From NCBI GenBank assembly GCA_902728285.1, contig CACVBU010001235.1:1397233-1461232 (forward strand): 64,000 nt of DNA, written 5' to 3'. This DNA comes from Clytia hemisphaerica (taxonomy: Eukaryota > Cnidaria > Hydrozoa > Leptothecata > Clytiidae). The notes below the pieces were generated by a model. The model did not search any database and had not been told where the DNA came from. It saw nothing but the letters and a program-made list of their open reading frames with translations. Shown piece by piece: positions 33,541 to 44,659 of this stretch. Position 1 is the first letter of the stretch; each line of letters opens with the position of its first letter. Both the position numbers and the translations under genes were made by a program.

Positions 33541-33930
33541 GCAAAATGGGTACCGGGTATGTGCGAGCCATAAGGGTACCTTTTCTCATTCCTTAAAAGC
33601 AAAAGTCTCTCAAAGGGGTACAAATTCAAAAGTTAGTCTCTGAAATTGGTCCCAAAATCACACGGCAATCTGTTGCGCGGAAGTATAAATCTTCACTTTC
33701 GATATCGCATAGATACGTTCTGCAAATTATACAAACGGAAATATTTTCTACTTTCGTTTTCCAACCTTTTCCCGCGCTCACTATTTAGTGCAAAGCAGTG
33801 GCTGGCTGAAGTGAAGACGACTGAAGCAAAGCAGAAACACAGAATTACAGGGAAAACTTCAACCTTGGTTCGTTCAGAATGACAAACTTTTGAAAAGTTA
33901 TGTAGGACAAAAATACATGGCTCCAACCGA

Positions 33931-34629
33931 ATGAAATCAAATTCTCTTGATCCTCATTTCCGAACGATCATCATTCCAGACGTCCATGATCTCGTATTCA
34001 AGTCAGTTTTATGTAGCAATTTAACTGATGAAGAACTTGGTAAAAGTACAAAGACCAACCTTGCCAGATCTTCTTACTTGTTTACTTTGGACACACTTTA
34101 AAGTGTCAATAGAATTTTTCCTAGAACTGTTAAAATTCATCCTTCTGAAGATGTCTCCCTTGTTACGCCATGGAAAAAGTTGAAAAATCCATTCAATTTT
34201 ACGTCTGGACAATTGGTTTTGACCATTGAATATGTTGACAATGCCATGATGAAATGTTTTATTCCATGTGCTGGTCTCGATCCAGACACCGATACCACAC
34301 CAAATTGGTGCTCAAGCTACAATTTAAGGGACCTGGTGCCTGCTGGTATTGAACCGGATGAATTGTTTCCTTTACGAAAGCGTGGGGAGGGTACCTTAAC
34401 CGGTTTCAGGGACACGTCATTTGCTTCAATAAAAAGTGGACAGGTTAACGTTGGAGATCTCATATATGTACGTGGCCAAATGCTTGAAGTTTTTGCAGTT
34501 TCTGATGATGCCTTTTTCCCAGAAGACTTACGCAATTCATTGCGCTTCACAAAAGATTTATCCAAAAATGTCAACCGTCAGAAATTTGATATAAGAAAAT
34601 GGCCTGTCACGGCAAAATTGCCAACATAA
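33931..34629 (+). pseudogene. Unknown 232-codon frame with one TAA
   Basis: The frame is open from MKSNSLDPHFRTIIIPDVHD to a stop after WPVTAKLPT, except for TAA at 34099-34101. Codon composition is coding-like throughout: VTPWKKLKNPFNFTSGQLVL, CFIPCAGLDPDTDTTPNWCS, DTSFASIKSGQVNVGDLIYV, then DAFFPEDLRNSLRF. The middle resembles a beta-rich domain (GDLIYVRGQMLEVFAV). No family was recognised. The gag-like fragment 400 bp upstream and the surrounding repeats suggest a transposon accessory protein, but that is inference. Confidence 0.5.
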
Positions 34630-36269
34630 AAATAGATGACACTGTCAATCACGAAAACGTCAGCTTTATGTTGACAAAAATATCAGATAGGAACTTTGGA
34701 GCCTTGAAAATAAGTTATCAATTATTTTGGTTTTATGACACATGATACTCTTTCTTTCAGTTATTTTATATAAAGTTGTTGGATCTAGGTCTAACAAAGA
34801 GTTTGATTATGTTAACTTTTTGAAATATATATATTATTTAGTCTTTGCTTATGATAGATTAGGTTGAGTTCTGCTGATTTGCTCTTTTGAGTTGTTTAGA
34901 TGAATGCAACACTATTGAATAACAAATTACTCCACATAAATTATCTGCCCTCAGCCAGTAAAAATGTGATAAATGATCCTGTCTCTAGGTAACTGCTGTG
35001 GAGTAATGAGTTATCCAAAAGAACGTCGCGTACCCCCATAGCGATTATTAATATACCGTGAAAGATGGTATTTATTTTGTATTTTCAATCATTCTCGGGT
35101 ATCTTTCGCAACATCTAATTTACTGAAACAGTCAGTCATGATTTGGAATTTCGCAATGGCTTTAGTAGCAATGCACCAAAAAAGGGAACATGAATATAAA
35201 GTTGAATGTAAAAACAATTTTTTTTCCTGGCCTCTAAAATTGATTTATCTCGTCTAGAATCACTGATTGTCAGTGAGGTAAGTCTATTTTTAAAGACCAG
35301 AAAAAATCAACTTATCATGATTGTTCAAATTTTTCCTGCAGCTGTTCATGTTTCTTTAGGATAAATACTGTCAAATCAGCAAAAAACAAGAATTATGGAG
35401 AGTACTACAAAAATTTATATAATTTTATAGATACCTTTAAAATACTACTCCTCAATTAAATACATTCATAAGCAAATTTGCGGTTCATTTTTGCCGATTT
35501 TACAGGAGAAAGGGGAGCAAAGTTGCCTTATAGCTTACAAGGGGTGCTTTGAATTTTTGAGTGCTTTATTCAATAAAAGGAAAACAATTATGTCATATAT
35601 TTGTCATATATTTCCTCTTGAGCAGAAAGTTATTTATTTAAAATAAAACATGCAATCTTCAATGAATTGGTATATATATTTGCTTTTTGAGGAGAAATAA
35701 ACGGGGGATAAGTTTTTAAGATTTTGTTTGCATATAGTTTGATTTTTATCCTATTTACCATATGACACCCTAGAGGATATATATTTCTTATTTTATATGG
35801 TGAAGATCAGAGATCTGGCCTCGAGATATATTTGTTTTATCAAAAAAGAAAGGTACACTATGTTTATGACAGTATGAGATTTTTAGATTTTCTATTCGTA
35901 TATATTAAAAAAGAAACGAGTTTAACATTATCAATGAAATAAATAGTTTTATTTTCTTTTTCTGTTGTTTTCTGAGGCAAAAAACCGTTTTCAATTTCGG
36001 ACAAAAAAATTGTTTTTAATAATCAAAATAAAGTGGAGATCAATGTTATAAATACACATTTTATTTTTATAAGCAACTCCAATTTTTAGGTCAGGGCTGG
36101 GGTTGCTTAGCATTAGGTTATTTTTCTGAAAAATCTACTGTGACCCAGCCGTGATATATTTAGGCCTATTGGGTCAGGGGCTATATCGTTTGCCATGCTT
36201 GGAATATCTAATATTTTACGAAATAGCGAAAAAAAATTGGCAAATAAGCCTTAGCAACCTGGTTGCTTA
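34630..36269. other. AT-rich gene-free stretch
   Basis: No gene recognised. T-rich with (AT)n patches. Confidence 0.4.
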
Positions 36270-36538
36270 CCGTAAAATCTAATAAGTTTCTGGCTTCTGC
36301 GTTAAGATTCCTGACCCTGTTCCGGAATCTTTCCGCTATTTTTCCCGGGCTCACCGGCCAAAAAAGAACACCAAAAAGTGACACCATGCTGGCAAATCAG
36401 TATGAAATTAGTTAAAAGGGCAAATTTATGAACGGTCAGCCTGGTTCACTTTTTTCTTTTTTTTCACCTAACCGTTTTTCGTTGTGAACTAGCATAGGAA
36501 TCTTAACGTAGAAACCGGAAACTTATTAGATTTCACGG
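36270..36538. mobile_element. Small TA-flanked MITE
   Basis: Inverted ends CCGTAAAATCTAATAAGTTT and AAACTTATTAGATTTCACGG, with TA on both sides (36268-36269 and 36539-36540), 269 bp. Tc1/mariner-type non-autonomous element. Confidence 0.85.
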
Positions 36539-37360
36539 TATAAAAAAAATGTTTACTCATTTGTCTTTTTAAGTTTTAAGCCTATGACATTAAAAGTCCA
36601 CATAGTGGATAGTAATTACTGTTTAACGAGATTTCCCACCCGGTCATTTCTACTCTTAAAGCGCGGGCGACCGCAAAATTGTTTTCTTGATTTTTTATCC
36701 CGACCAGAAGTAATCCCCAATTTTTTTATTTGACAAAACTTTTTATGGGGATTTTTGGGAGATGTTTAAAACCTTCTCAAGTGACTTAGTTGTCCCCTAC
36801 TTTTTCCCCTCGATATGGTAGAGCTTTATGTAAATTACGTCACTCATGCCATTTGCCTCTTTTTCAAATCGTTACTTTCTGCAGTAAATTCACATTCATT
36901 TCTGAGTGATTGTTTTGTATTTGTAAAAATGTCTTGAATTCCCGTACAATTTAATCACTATCGTTTAAAAATGAGGCAGGCCAGGGCAAGCGGTGTTCAT
37001 ACCCAACAAAGGCAATATGTCGGTCAAAATCTAGTCATCACTAGTCGAATTTAAGCTTCTATGAATAGGCCCCGAACGAATAAGCTATTAAAAGAAAATT
37101 GCCACATTCAGGGTAATTGCCACACTCAGGGTTCGAGCCTGAGACTTCAAACTAACGTGGCGTTTAAGTACATAAAAAAAAAGATTTTGGTCAAGGGGGG
37201 GAATTAAACGGAATCCATACTTGAAATATTTTTATTGGTTCTGCATCTTTTGAATACTGATGAAAAAAATATTTTCAGAAAACTGACGAATTCTGAGAAT
37301 TCAAGAAAAAAACAATACTAAGAAATAGAAAATTTACTACAAATATTTTCAGAGAACTAA

Positions 37361-38233
37361 CGGTTTGTGTAAACCGCAGGTTACAGGTCACAGGTTACAG
37401 GTCAGTGATGACAGGTTGACTCTAATCAATGTCATTGCAGAGGAAAATGTTTGGAAAACACAAAAAATTATCAAAAACACAATTCTCAAGCAATTTCATC
37501 CATATAAAACCATTTCAAACATCAAAATTTAACCATGTGCTTTTATCGATCTTTCGCAGCTTGCGCCGTGTATAACGCAGACCAGAAAATATTTGAAACC
37601 ATATTATACGTATAACAGGTATATTACATATTGTAATGTTTGTAATGTTATATGATGGTTACATATAATAAAACACATCACTCTAAAACTACCTTCTCAG
37701 AGAACTCACGAGCTTCTGATTGGTGTAATTTTATATCCAGCCATATTGTTATCATCACATTCGGTATGCTAAATATTTTTGGTGGTTTTCTCTTGTAACA
37801 CATGATATTTTGTGATTATGTCAATATTTTTGTCAAAAATTGTCATTAAGTCATTAAAATAACAATTGAATGATTAATTAGTTTCATCCTTCGAAAACCA
37901 CTCTCTTAGGGACCTCACAAGCTTCTGATTGGTGCCGTTTTATATCCATTCACACTATCAACATCACATTCTGTATTATAAATATTTTTCGTGTTTTTGT
38001 CTTTTCTTTCATCAGATTTTATGATTCTGTTAATATTTTTGTAAGTAAGCGTCACTAGGTTGTTATTCTATTCAATTGTCATTTTATAATATCTAAATAA
38101 CATGTATTACTTTTTTGTAATTTAATCCGTTATGTATTGATGTTATGTTATGTATATGTTATGATCTTATTATCTTTTTTCCGGTCTGCACTTTGTTGAC
38201 CTGTGACCTGTAACCTGCGGTTTACACAAACCG
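37361..38233. mobile_element. MITE inside a short tandem duplication
   Basis: Ends CGGTTTGTGTAAACCGCAGG and CCTGCGGTTTACACAAACCG bound 873 bp. The left subterminal part repeats AGGTTACAGGTCACAGGTTA. Internally, a segment of about 115 bp (CTTCTGATTGGTG, then TTTTATATCCA) is directly repeated near 37690 and 37895. The flanks are themselves a direct repeat (AACTRACGAATTCTGAGAAT at about 37284 and 38238), with AACTAACG next to both ends as a possible 8-bp target duplication. Confidence 0.8.
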
Positions 38234-39170
38234 GAAAACTAACGAATTCTGAGAATTCGAGGAATAACAATACTAAGAAATAGAAAATTTACTACAATAA
38301 AACCAGTCGATATAACTTCGCATATACTAAAGTATCATAAAAACACCCCTGTATCAGTGGCCAAGTCAGATTCGCCCGGTGTAAAATTCGAGTGAAGAAT
38401 AATGGAAACCTCAAGTCGGGAAAAAACCCCGACGAAGTCTGATCTTTCTAAAGTGCTAAATAGTGCTAACCCAGGAAAAAAGGACTAGTACTGAATTAAT
38501 TTCACGTGGCGTGTACATATTAAAGAGAAATCCATTTTGCGTTTGGCAGTTTAAAAGGCCTAAGCCAAACAATAATAGTCTCCAAATAAACGAAAATAAC
38601 CAAATATATAAAAAATCAATAACAAAGAAATTTGAACGTTATATGAAAGTTTCTAAGAATCTTTCTTTTGTTTTATTTTTGTTTTTACTTATATTAGTTT
38701 TCTTTTTCCAAATCATCAAATTCCGGATGAATTGGGTGTATTCGACAAATTTTATTCTTTTGGTTGTGCCCAAATTCACTACAGGCATCACATTTAATGG
38801 ATGGTACCTTACGCAAAATTATGTCAGTAAAGATTAATTGTTTTACTCGGATCAAATGGATAATTTTGTGAAATCTACTTTTATTCAAGTTGGTATCAGT
38901 AATTTCACTGGTTTTGATGACTTTGTTCAAATATTCACCAGCATGACAGCATACCCAAAACCAAAGTAGTCGGAATGGAATTTCATTAAGTCACCTACAT
39001 GGTATCGTAAGTAGTGAAGGTAGGGTAACTTGTCAACTGCTGAACTGCTGGCATTCGAAACAAACTTCTTGAAATATTGTTCGGCTCTGATGTTAAATGT
39101 TGCTATGCGTTCCGTGTTTGGTGTAACAGATCTGACATATCTGCAGTAAAATAAACAAAAATTATGTTAA

Positions 39171-39703
39171 AGGGACCCCTCGCTTAAAAATGATAATAAG
39201 ACACTCACTTCATAATCATATGAAAAGCAACTTCCCCAAGTATTAGCATGCAAAACTCTTTTTTCGCTCCATAATTACAAATTTTGAATTTTGATGTGCA
39301 CTCAACTTTCAGAAATTTCAACTGGCTTCTGAAGGCCTTCAAATTTTCTCGCGCTCTTGTCGCACCAAGTTGTTGACACAAATGGGGCGCAAAATTACAG
39401 TACAAGTGTAGAGGCCAGCTCCGGTTCGAACAGTCTAGAATCCGCGCTCTTCTCCTAAGTAAAACTATTTGCTTGGAGTCGAGTTGCGGGTTTAAGGAGA
39501 ATCCTTATCGGCTTCAGAACTCCCAATGAGCCCCGGTTGTGTTGGTTTCAGTCAGACGGAGACGCCATACTGTTTTCAAAGGAATTTTTCGATATCTCTA
39601 CAGGAACTAGCAGTAAATTTTATGTTCTTTAAATATGTTGTTAGGGGTTTTTGGGCCAATATAGTTTGATTTCCTAAAGATCACAAACAAGCGAGGGGTC
39701 CCT
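39171..39703. mobile_element. TTAA-flanked MITE (Kolobok/piggyBac type)
   Basis: Ends AGGGACCCCTCGCTT and AAGCGAGGGGTCCCT are inverted. TTAA lies on each side (39167-39170 and 39704-39707). TTAA targets are used by piggyBac and Kolobok elements; the AGG terminus favours Kolobok. It lies in an intron of the minus-strand pseudogene. Its right half was swept into the adjacent tandem array. Confidence 0.8.
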
Positions 39704-40850
39704 TTAAGCATTTTTTTCTTTAATAAATCCATCGGTTGTACATAAAATCAGTAGTTAAAAATGCTATTTTCTGACAAATGTTACAAAAAGTAATGGTAAC
39801 GATGAATATTAACTAAGGAAATACACGTTTTTTTTTTATAAGGAACACGTTTATAAGGAACTCGAGGCTGAAAATGGTTCAAAAAATAAGGAATTGTTAA
39901 GGAACTGCTCAGGCTGAGAATAAGTGGATTTGCTTGGAGTCGAGTTGCGGGTTTAAGGAGAATCCTTATCGGCTTCAGAACTCCCAATGAGCCCCGGTTG
40001 TGTTGGTTTCAGTCAGACGGAGACGCCATACTGTTTTCAAAGGAATTTTTCGATATCTCTACAGGAACTAGCAGTAAATTTTATGTTCTTTAAATATGTT
40101 GTTAGGGGTTTTTGGGCCAATATAGTTTGATTTCCTAAAGATCACAAACAAGCGAGGGGTCCCTTTAAGCATTTTTTTCTTTAATAAATCCATCGGTTGT
40201 ACATAAAATCAGTAGTTAAAATGCTATTTTCTGACAAATGTTACAAAAAGTAATGGTAACGATGAATATTAACTAAGGAAATACACGTTTTTTTTTATAA
40301 GGAACACGTTTATAAGGAACTCGAGGCTGAAAATGGTTCAAAAAATAAGGAATTGTTAAGGAACTGCTCAGGCTGAGAATAAGTGGATTTGCTTGGAGTC
40401 GAGTTGCGGGTTTAAGGAGAATCCTTATCGGCTTCAGAACTCCCAATGAGCCCCGGTTGTGTTGGTTTCAGTCAGACGGAGACGCCATACTGTTTTCAAA
40501 GGAATTTTTCGATATCTCTACAGGAACTAGCAGTAAATTTTATGTTCTTTAAATATGTTGTTAGGGGTTTTTGGGCCAATATAGTTTGATTTCCTAAAGA
40601 TCACAAACAAGCGAGGGGTCCCTTTAAGCATTTTTTTCTTTAATAAATCCATCGGTTGTACATAAAATCAGTAGTTAAAATGCTATTTTCTGACAAATGT
40701 TACAAAAAGTAATGGTAACGATGAATATTAACTAAGGAAATACACGTTTTTTTTTATAAGGAACACGTTTATAAGGAACTCGAGGCTGAAAATGGTTCAA
40801 AAAATAAGGAATTGTTAAGGAACTGCTCAGGCTGAGAATAAGTGGATTTG
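39471..40850. repeat. Tandem triplication, unit about 460 bp
   Basis: Three nearly identical units start at GCTTGGAGTCGAGTTGCGGG (39471, 39932 and 40391; periods 461 and 459). The unit spans the right half of the TTAA MITE plus about 230 bp of flank, ending in AATAAGTGGATTT. Differences are mostly one-base length changes in A or T runs, so the amplification is young or homogenised. A diverged inverted relative of the flank (TTCCTTATAAAAAAAAAACG) lies near 41010. Confidence 0.95.
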
Positions 40851-41367
40851 AAAATAATGTACCTTATTGGGACTAATTTGACCAAATTTTGATCTTTCAA
40901 GGGGCAAAAAGTTCAAAATTTCCTATGTAGTAAGGAACTCGATAAGGAACTTTGAGACTGAAATTCTCTGTAAAAATAAGGAACTCCAGGCTCAGAGCAA
41001 AGTTAAGGTTCCTTATAAAAAAAAAACGTGTATGGTTTTTCTTGATAATTAAGTTCCATAGTTGAAAAGTTGAAAATCCGGTAAGGTAAAAGGCAAAAAA
41101 TATTTGATTGAAGACTAGGAAATAAGAAAAGGAAGAATGAAAAATCTTGATCAATTTTTTAAACCTTGCAAGGTCTGCAAATGACTTGTACAAAGAGAGG
41201 ATCTGTCTGAGTTTCACAGTTGAATCGGATTTCCATGTTTCACCTTATTCAGCTCGAATGAATGTATCTAACAAGGCGTCCACGTTTTCTTCCAACAACT
41301 TGCAATCATTGCCGATCATTTTCAACTTGTCGGACCCATCATACTGCTTTTTGTTGCTGGTGAGAAA

Positions 41368-41767
41368 AATATCGTCGCATGAGAAATAAAGAGACTTAAC
41401 TCCAATCTTTCGAAAAATGAGACAATGATTGATTCATATTCTTCAGAAAAAATTCTTGGAGATAAACGGACCTAAATCCATGAGGTTTGACTTTTTGGCC
41501 TTAAATTTGGATATTATCTCTATTTTTTAATGGTTTGCAGACTTGAACAAATTATATATAAAAGACAGCCCTAAATCCAAAGTAAAAAGACTTAAATTCA
41601 TTTTTTATATGTAAAGTAATAGGTAACAAAATTCACAATTTTGAGAAGTAAAAAGATTTATCTCCATTTTCTGGAGATAAGTCTTTTCATTTCTAAATTT
41701 TTAAATGCTAATATCTCAAAACAAGGAAAATGGAGAAAAATCTCTTTATTTCTCATGCGACGATATT
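41368..41767. mobile_element. Short MITE abutting an exon
   Basis: A 27-bp perfect inverted repeat starting AATATCGTCGCATGAGAAAT bounds 400 bp, with internal AGATTTATCTCC-type echoes. The left end lies about 10 bp upstream of the acceptor of the pseudogene exon at 41165-41356. Confidence 0.8.
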
Positions 41768-42431
41768 GTTATGAATAAAAATCGATTCAAAACGTAGAAA
41801 AATAAATTTGGCTATCATGCAGTCAGAGAAATAAGTTTTTATCTAGTATATTAATTTCAATTTTTTTGTCAACTGTGTAATGTGGAAATTTGTCAAGAAA
41901 TTGAAAAAAAATGACCTTTTGTGGTACTGTTCCAATTGATAAGCTAAATAACCACATCCAATCTTCCTGAGCACACTAGGTATCAAATGTTCCATTTTGC
42001 GTTTGCTAACAACATCAAATAGAAACTTCCCGATGTATCGGTGATTTGCAAGAATTAGGTGCAATCCGCACGGTGGCATAAGCTCAGTGGTGAAACCTTT
42101 GAAGAGGTTTGTAGTCTGAAGGGAAGGATAGAGAAAAATAATAAGTTTAAATACAATTGAATTCATTAAAAACAAAAGTGTACTTTGCTTGCGTTATTTT
42201 GAAAATTTGAATATTGCGTAAGTATATAAACCCAAATGCTTTATTGAAAATACACTTTGTACCTGAATTAGAATGAATAAGTTAAATCTTTGAACTACTA
42301 AACTATTTAGAAAAGGGAAAAAAGAAATGTTTTAATATGCAACAAAACTTTTTGATAATTTACATATGAAACCCAAATTTGTCTTAAATTATTAGAAATG
42401 AACAAAGTGGTTATAAACTGCACCAAAAATG

Positions 42432-42941
42432 TAGCCTGGATATCCAGACCATATTGATATTTTATGTTCTGGTTTACAGCCTGATCTGCCTAAAGCGATT
42501 TGCATTCTCTTTAAGAGAATGCAGTCCGCTTGCTTGCGCTCACTTCGCTAAAACCGTAAGGGCCAATCTACACGGCGTTGAGCAATTCTAAAGCAAAAAT
42601 AGGATAGTCCTCTAGTTGCTAGTGAAGATAGGGCTTTCTGTTACATGAAAACATGAAAAAGAAGAAAACAGAGGCAAGTTCATTTTCCAAGAAAACATGG
42701 TTGGTCATGATAATGCTTGCAAACTTTTTTATGGACTTTGGTGTAATCTTTGGATGTTTTTAATAGTTTTAGATCTTGGAAGACTGCTTTTTATTAATTT
42801 CTGTTTTGCTGCCCTGGGTTGGCTAGGAAACATGGGTTTTCACTTTCATTCTCTAGGGAGACCAAGCTCTATAATTTTAGAACTTTGCATGTTAGGTAAA
42901 CTTTGTTTTTTCTAAAATTTTGAGCTTGGATATCCAGGCTA
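42432..42941. mobile_element. MITE with perfect 9-bp target duplication
   Basis: Ends TAGCCTGGATATCCAG and its near-complement TTGGATATCCAGGCTA bound 510 bp. CCAAAAATG is duplicated exactly (42423-42431 and 42942-42950). It inserted in an intron of the minus-strand pseudogene. Confidence 0.88.
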
Positions 42942-43289
42942 CCAAAAATGTAGCAATAATTCATAGAAATTCATAAATAAAAATAAAAAGAAATACCCAT
43001 TGACCAGCATGACTGTGTTGAAACTTTGTAAACTTGGAACTTCCTCGATCAGGTTCTTTGCTCAGTGTTGCAAGTGCGTTGACGCCATTTGTATTTAACT
43101 CGCTCATTGTTTTGGTTTTATACTCATTTTCTTTCATACGATTCAGGCGTTTCCATTCAGTATTTTTCTGGTGGCATTGACAACAGCCATATAAAGAGGT
43201 ACAAGCACACTGCCCGATGACATCTTTTACAAAACATAGATCAGCAACCATAAAACAAATAACATTAAAATGTTCCATTTTGTTCACAA

Positions 43290-44449
43290 CAAATAATTCG
43301 ATTCCATTCTCAACTAAGTAAAATATATTTGAAAAATTGGATATAAAGCTTTTCAGCTTACGCCATCATCAGTTATCAGTTATTTGAAATTTTCTTTTCT
43401 ATGAAATGAAATTGTTTTGTTTTGAAAAGAATAACAAAAGAAGAGAGAAAAAGGCAAGTCTGGGCAGAAATTAAAATTACTAAATGTAGATGAGCCTTAA
43501 ATTTCAAAACAAAGGCTGAATAAAGTCTAAACCAAGCTTTATCAGACCTGTCAATCAAAACAAACTTATCGAGAACAAAAAAAATTGCTTGCGAAAACGA
43601 AAGTGACACACAAACAGAAAACAGACATACAGACTAAGGCTATTAATAATGAAGCTAGAACAGCTAAAGATTCATCGTAATCCTTTTGCTCGCCTTAGGA
43701 ACAAAGTAAAAGTCCATCTGACAGATTTATCTCACTGCAAATAAGCATGCTACCAGGTGGTCCAACAAAAACGCAACGTAAATGAAATCGGCAACAGCGC
43801 AAAAATCATTGATACAAAGAATGCCAAATTTTATAAACTTAATATTTCGACTATTCACTACACATATGCTGAAAATCAGAAATGTGGAACATTTTGAGAA
43901 AGAGTTGTTGTATTTTAGAAAAAGTCCGCCGTTTAAATCTGTTAAGAAAATAACGTCAAAAATTTTTTTAATAGATTTTTTCAGCTTTATGTTTGCGCTT
44001 AAACTTGCAGCTCTTTTGATGGAAAATGCAGTGTAATGTCTTCTTTTAAAAATGAAGCTGTTACACTGCAAACAACGGCTTTGCATTAATTCCAATTGGG
44101 ATCTAAAGGAGTCACGACGTGAATTTAAATTTTCTGATGATAAAGATAGGATAAGCAGTGATAAAGAGTGATTACAAGGAGAAAGGATGGAATGCATACC
44201 GCATATAGAAAGAGCACTAATGAAAAAATGGAATCGAACATCAGTCTACGGACTTCTTGAAAAGTATAAACTGAATAACCAGCCAGGTTTTGGTTGCACT
44301 GTCTCCGCGAGAGATTGAAAAGCATACAGAAATAAGTCGCTTGTCTGAAACTAAGAAAAAAAGAATGGTGAAACGTTGTAGTTTGAAACAATTTCGGAGA
44401 TTGAAGACGTCACAGCAAATGTTTTTTCCGTCAGTGGACACGGACCTGA
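43290..44449. other. Spacer upstream of the MULE gene
   Basis: No convincing exon on either strand; open frames here are Phe- or Ser-rich and look like chance. A short hairpin (CAGTGTAA near 44029 and TTACACTG near 44061) is present. Confidence 0.35.
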
Positions 44450-44640
44450 TTTAGCGCCCAAAGACCAGATTTTACATTTCTTCACGATTTAGCGGCCGAA
44501 GACCTGCGCTAACGGCCAAAGACCTTAAGATTTTTAATTCCTAGATTTTTTCACCGGCCGAAGACTTGTAGAACTTAGCCATTTTTTTCAAACAAATATG
44601 TTTTTAGCGGTCGAAGACCTTTTCAGAAATCTTTTGATTC
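44450..44640. repeat. Short dispersed array of TAGCGGCCGAAGACCT-like words
   Basis: Five imperfect copies (TAGCGCCCAAAGACC, TAGCGGCCGAAGACCT, TAACGGCCAAAGACCT, ACCGGCCGAAGACTT, TAGCGGTCGAAGACCT) at irregular spacings of about 30-60 bp, immediately upstream of the MULE coding region. They could be subterminal transposase-binding repeats of that element. Confidence 0.65.
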
Positions 44641-44659
44641 CCACAGAAATTTTCCGAAC

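Larger units (their letters stand above)
38694..43287 (-). pseudogene. Decayed multi-exon gene of a repeated family with zinc-ribbon tail
   Basis: Four exons on the minus strand. About 43287-42997: DLCFVKDVIGQCACTSLYGC, GSSKFTKFQHSHAGQW. 42115-41916: ELMPPCGLHLILANHRYIGK, IPSVLRKIGCGYLAYQLEQY. 41356-41165: KKQYDGSDKLKMIGNDCKLL, then TAA, then STVKLRQILSLYKSFADLAR. 39140-38694: SSSAVDKLPYLHYLRYHVGD, frameshift, HAGEYLNKVIKTSEITDTNL, and a CxxC..GHNxxNK..C zinc-knuckle-like end. The order matches a multi-copy, probably transposon-derived protein family that I recall from cnidarian genomes; no catalytic role is established. A stop and a frameshift make this copy non-functional. MITEs occupy all three introns. 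Confidence 0.6.

Noticed and set aside
43727..44197. 156-codon minus-strand frame
   Set aside because: Ser/Leu/Phe-rich, no resemblance to the flanking pseudogene or the MULE; judged chance.
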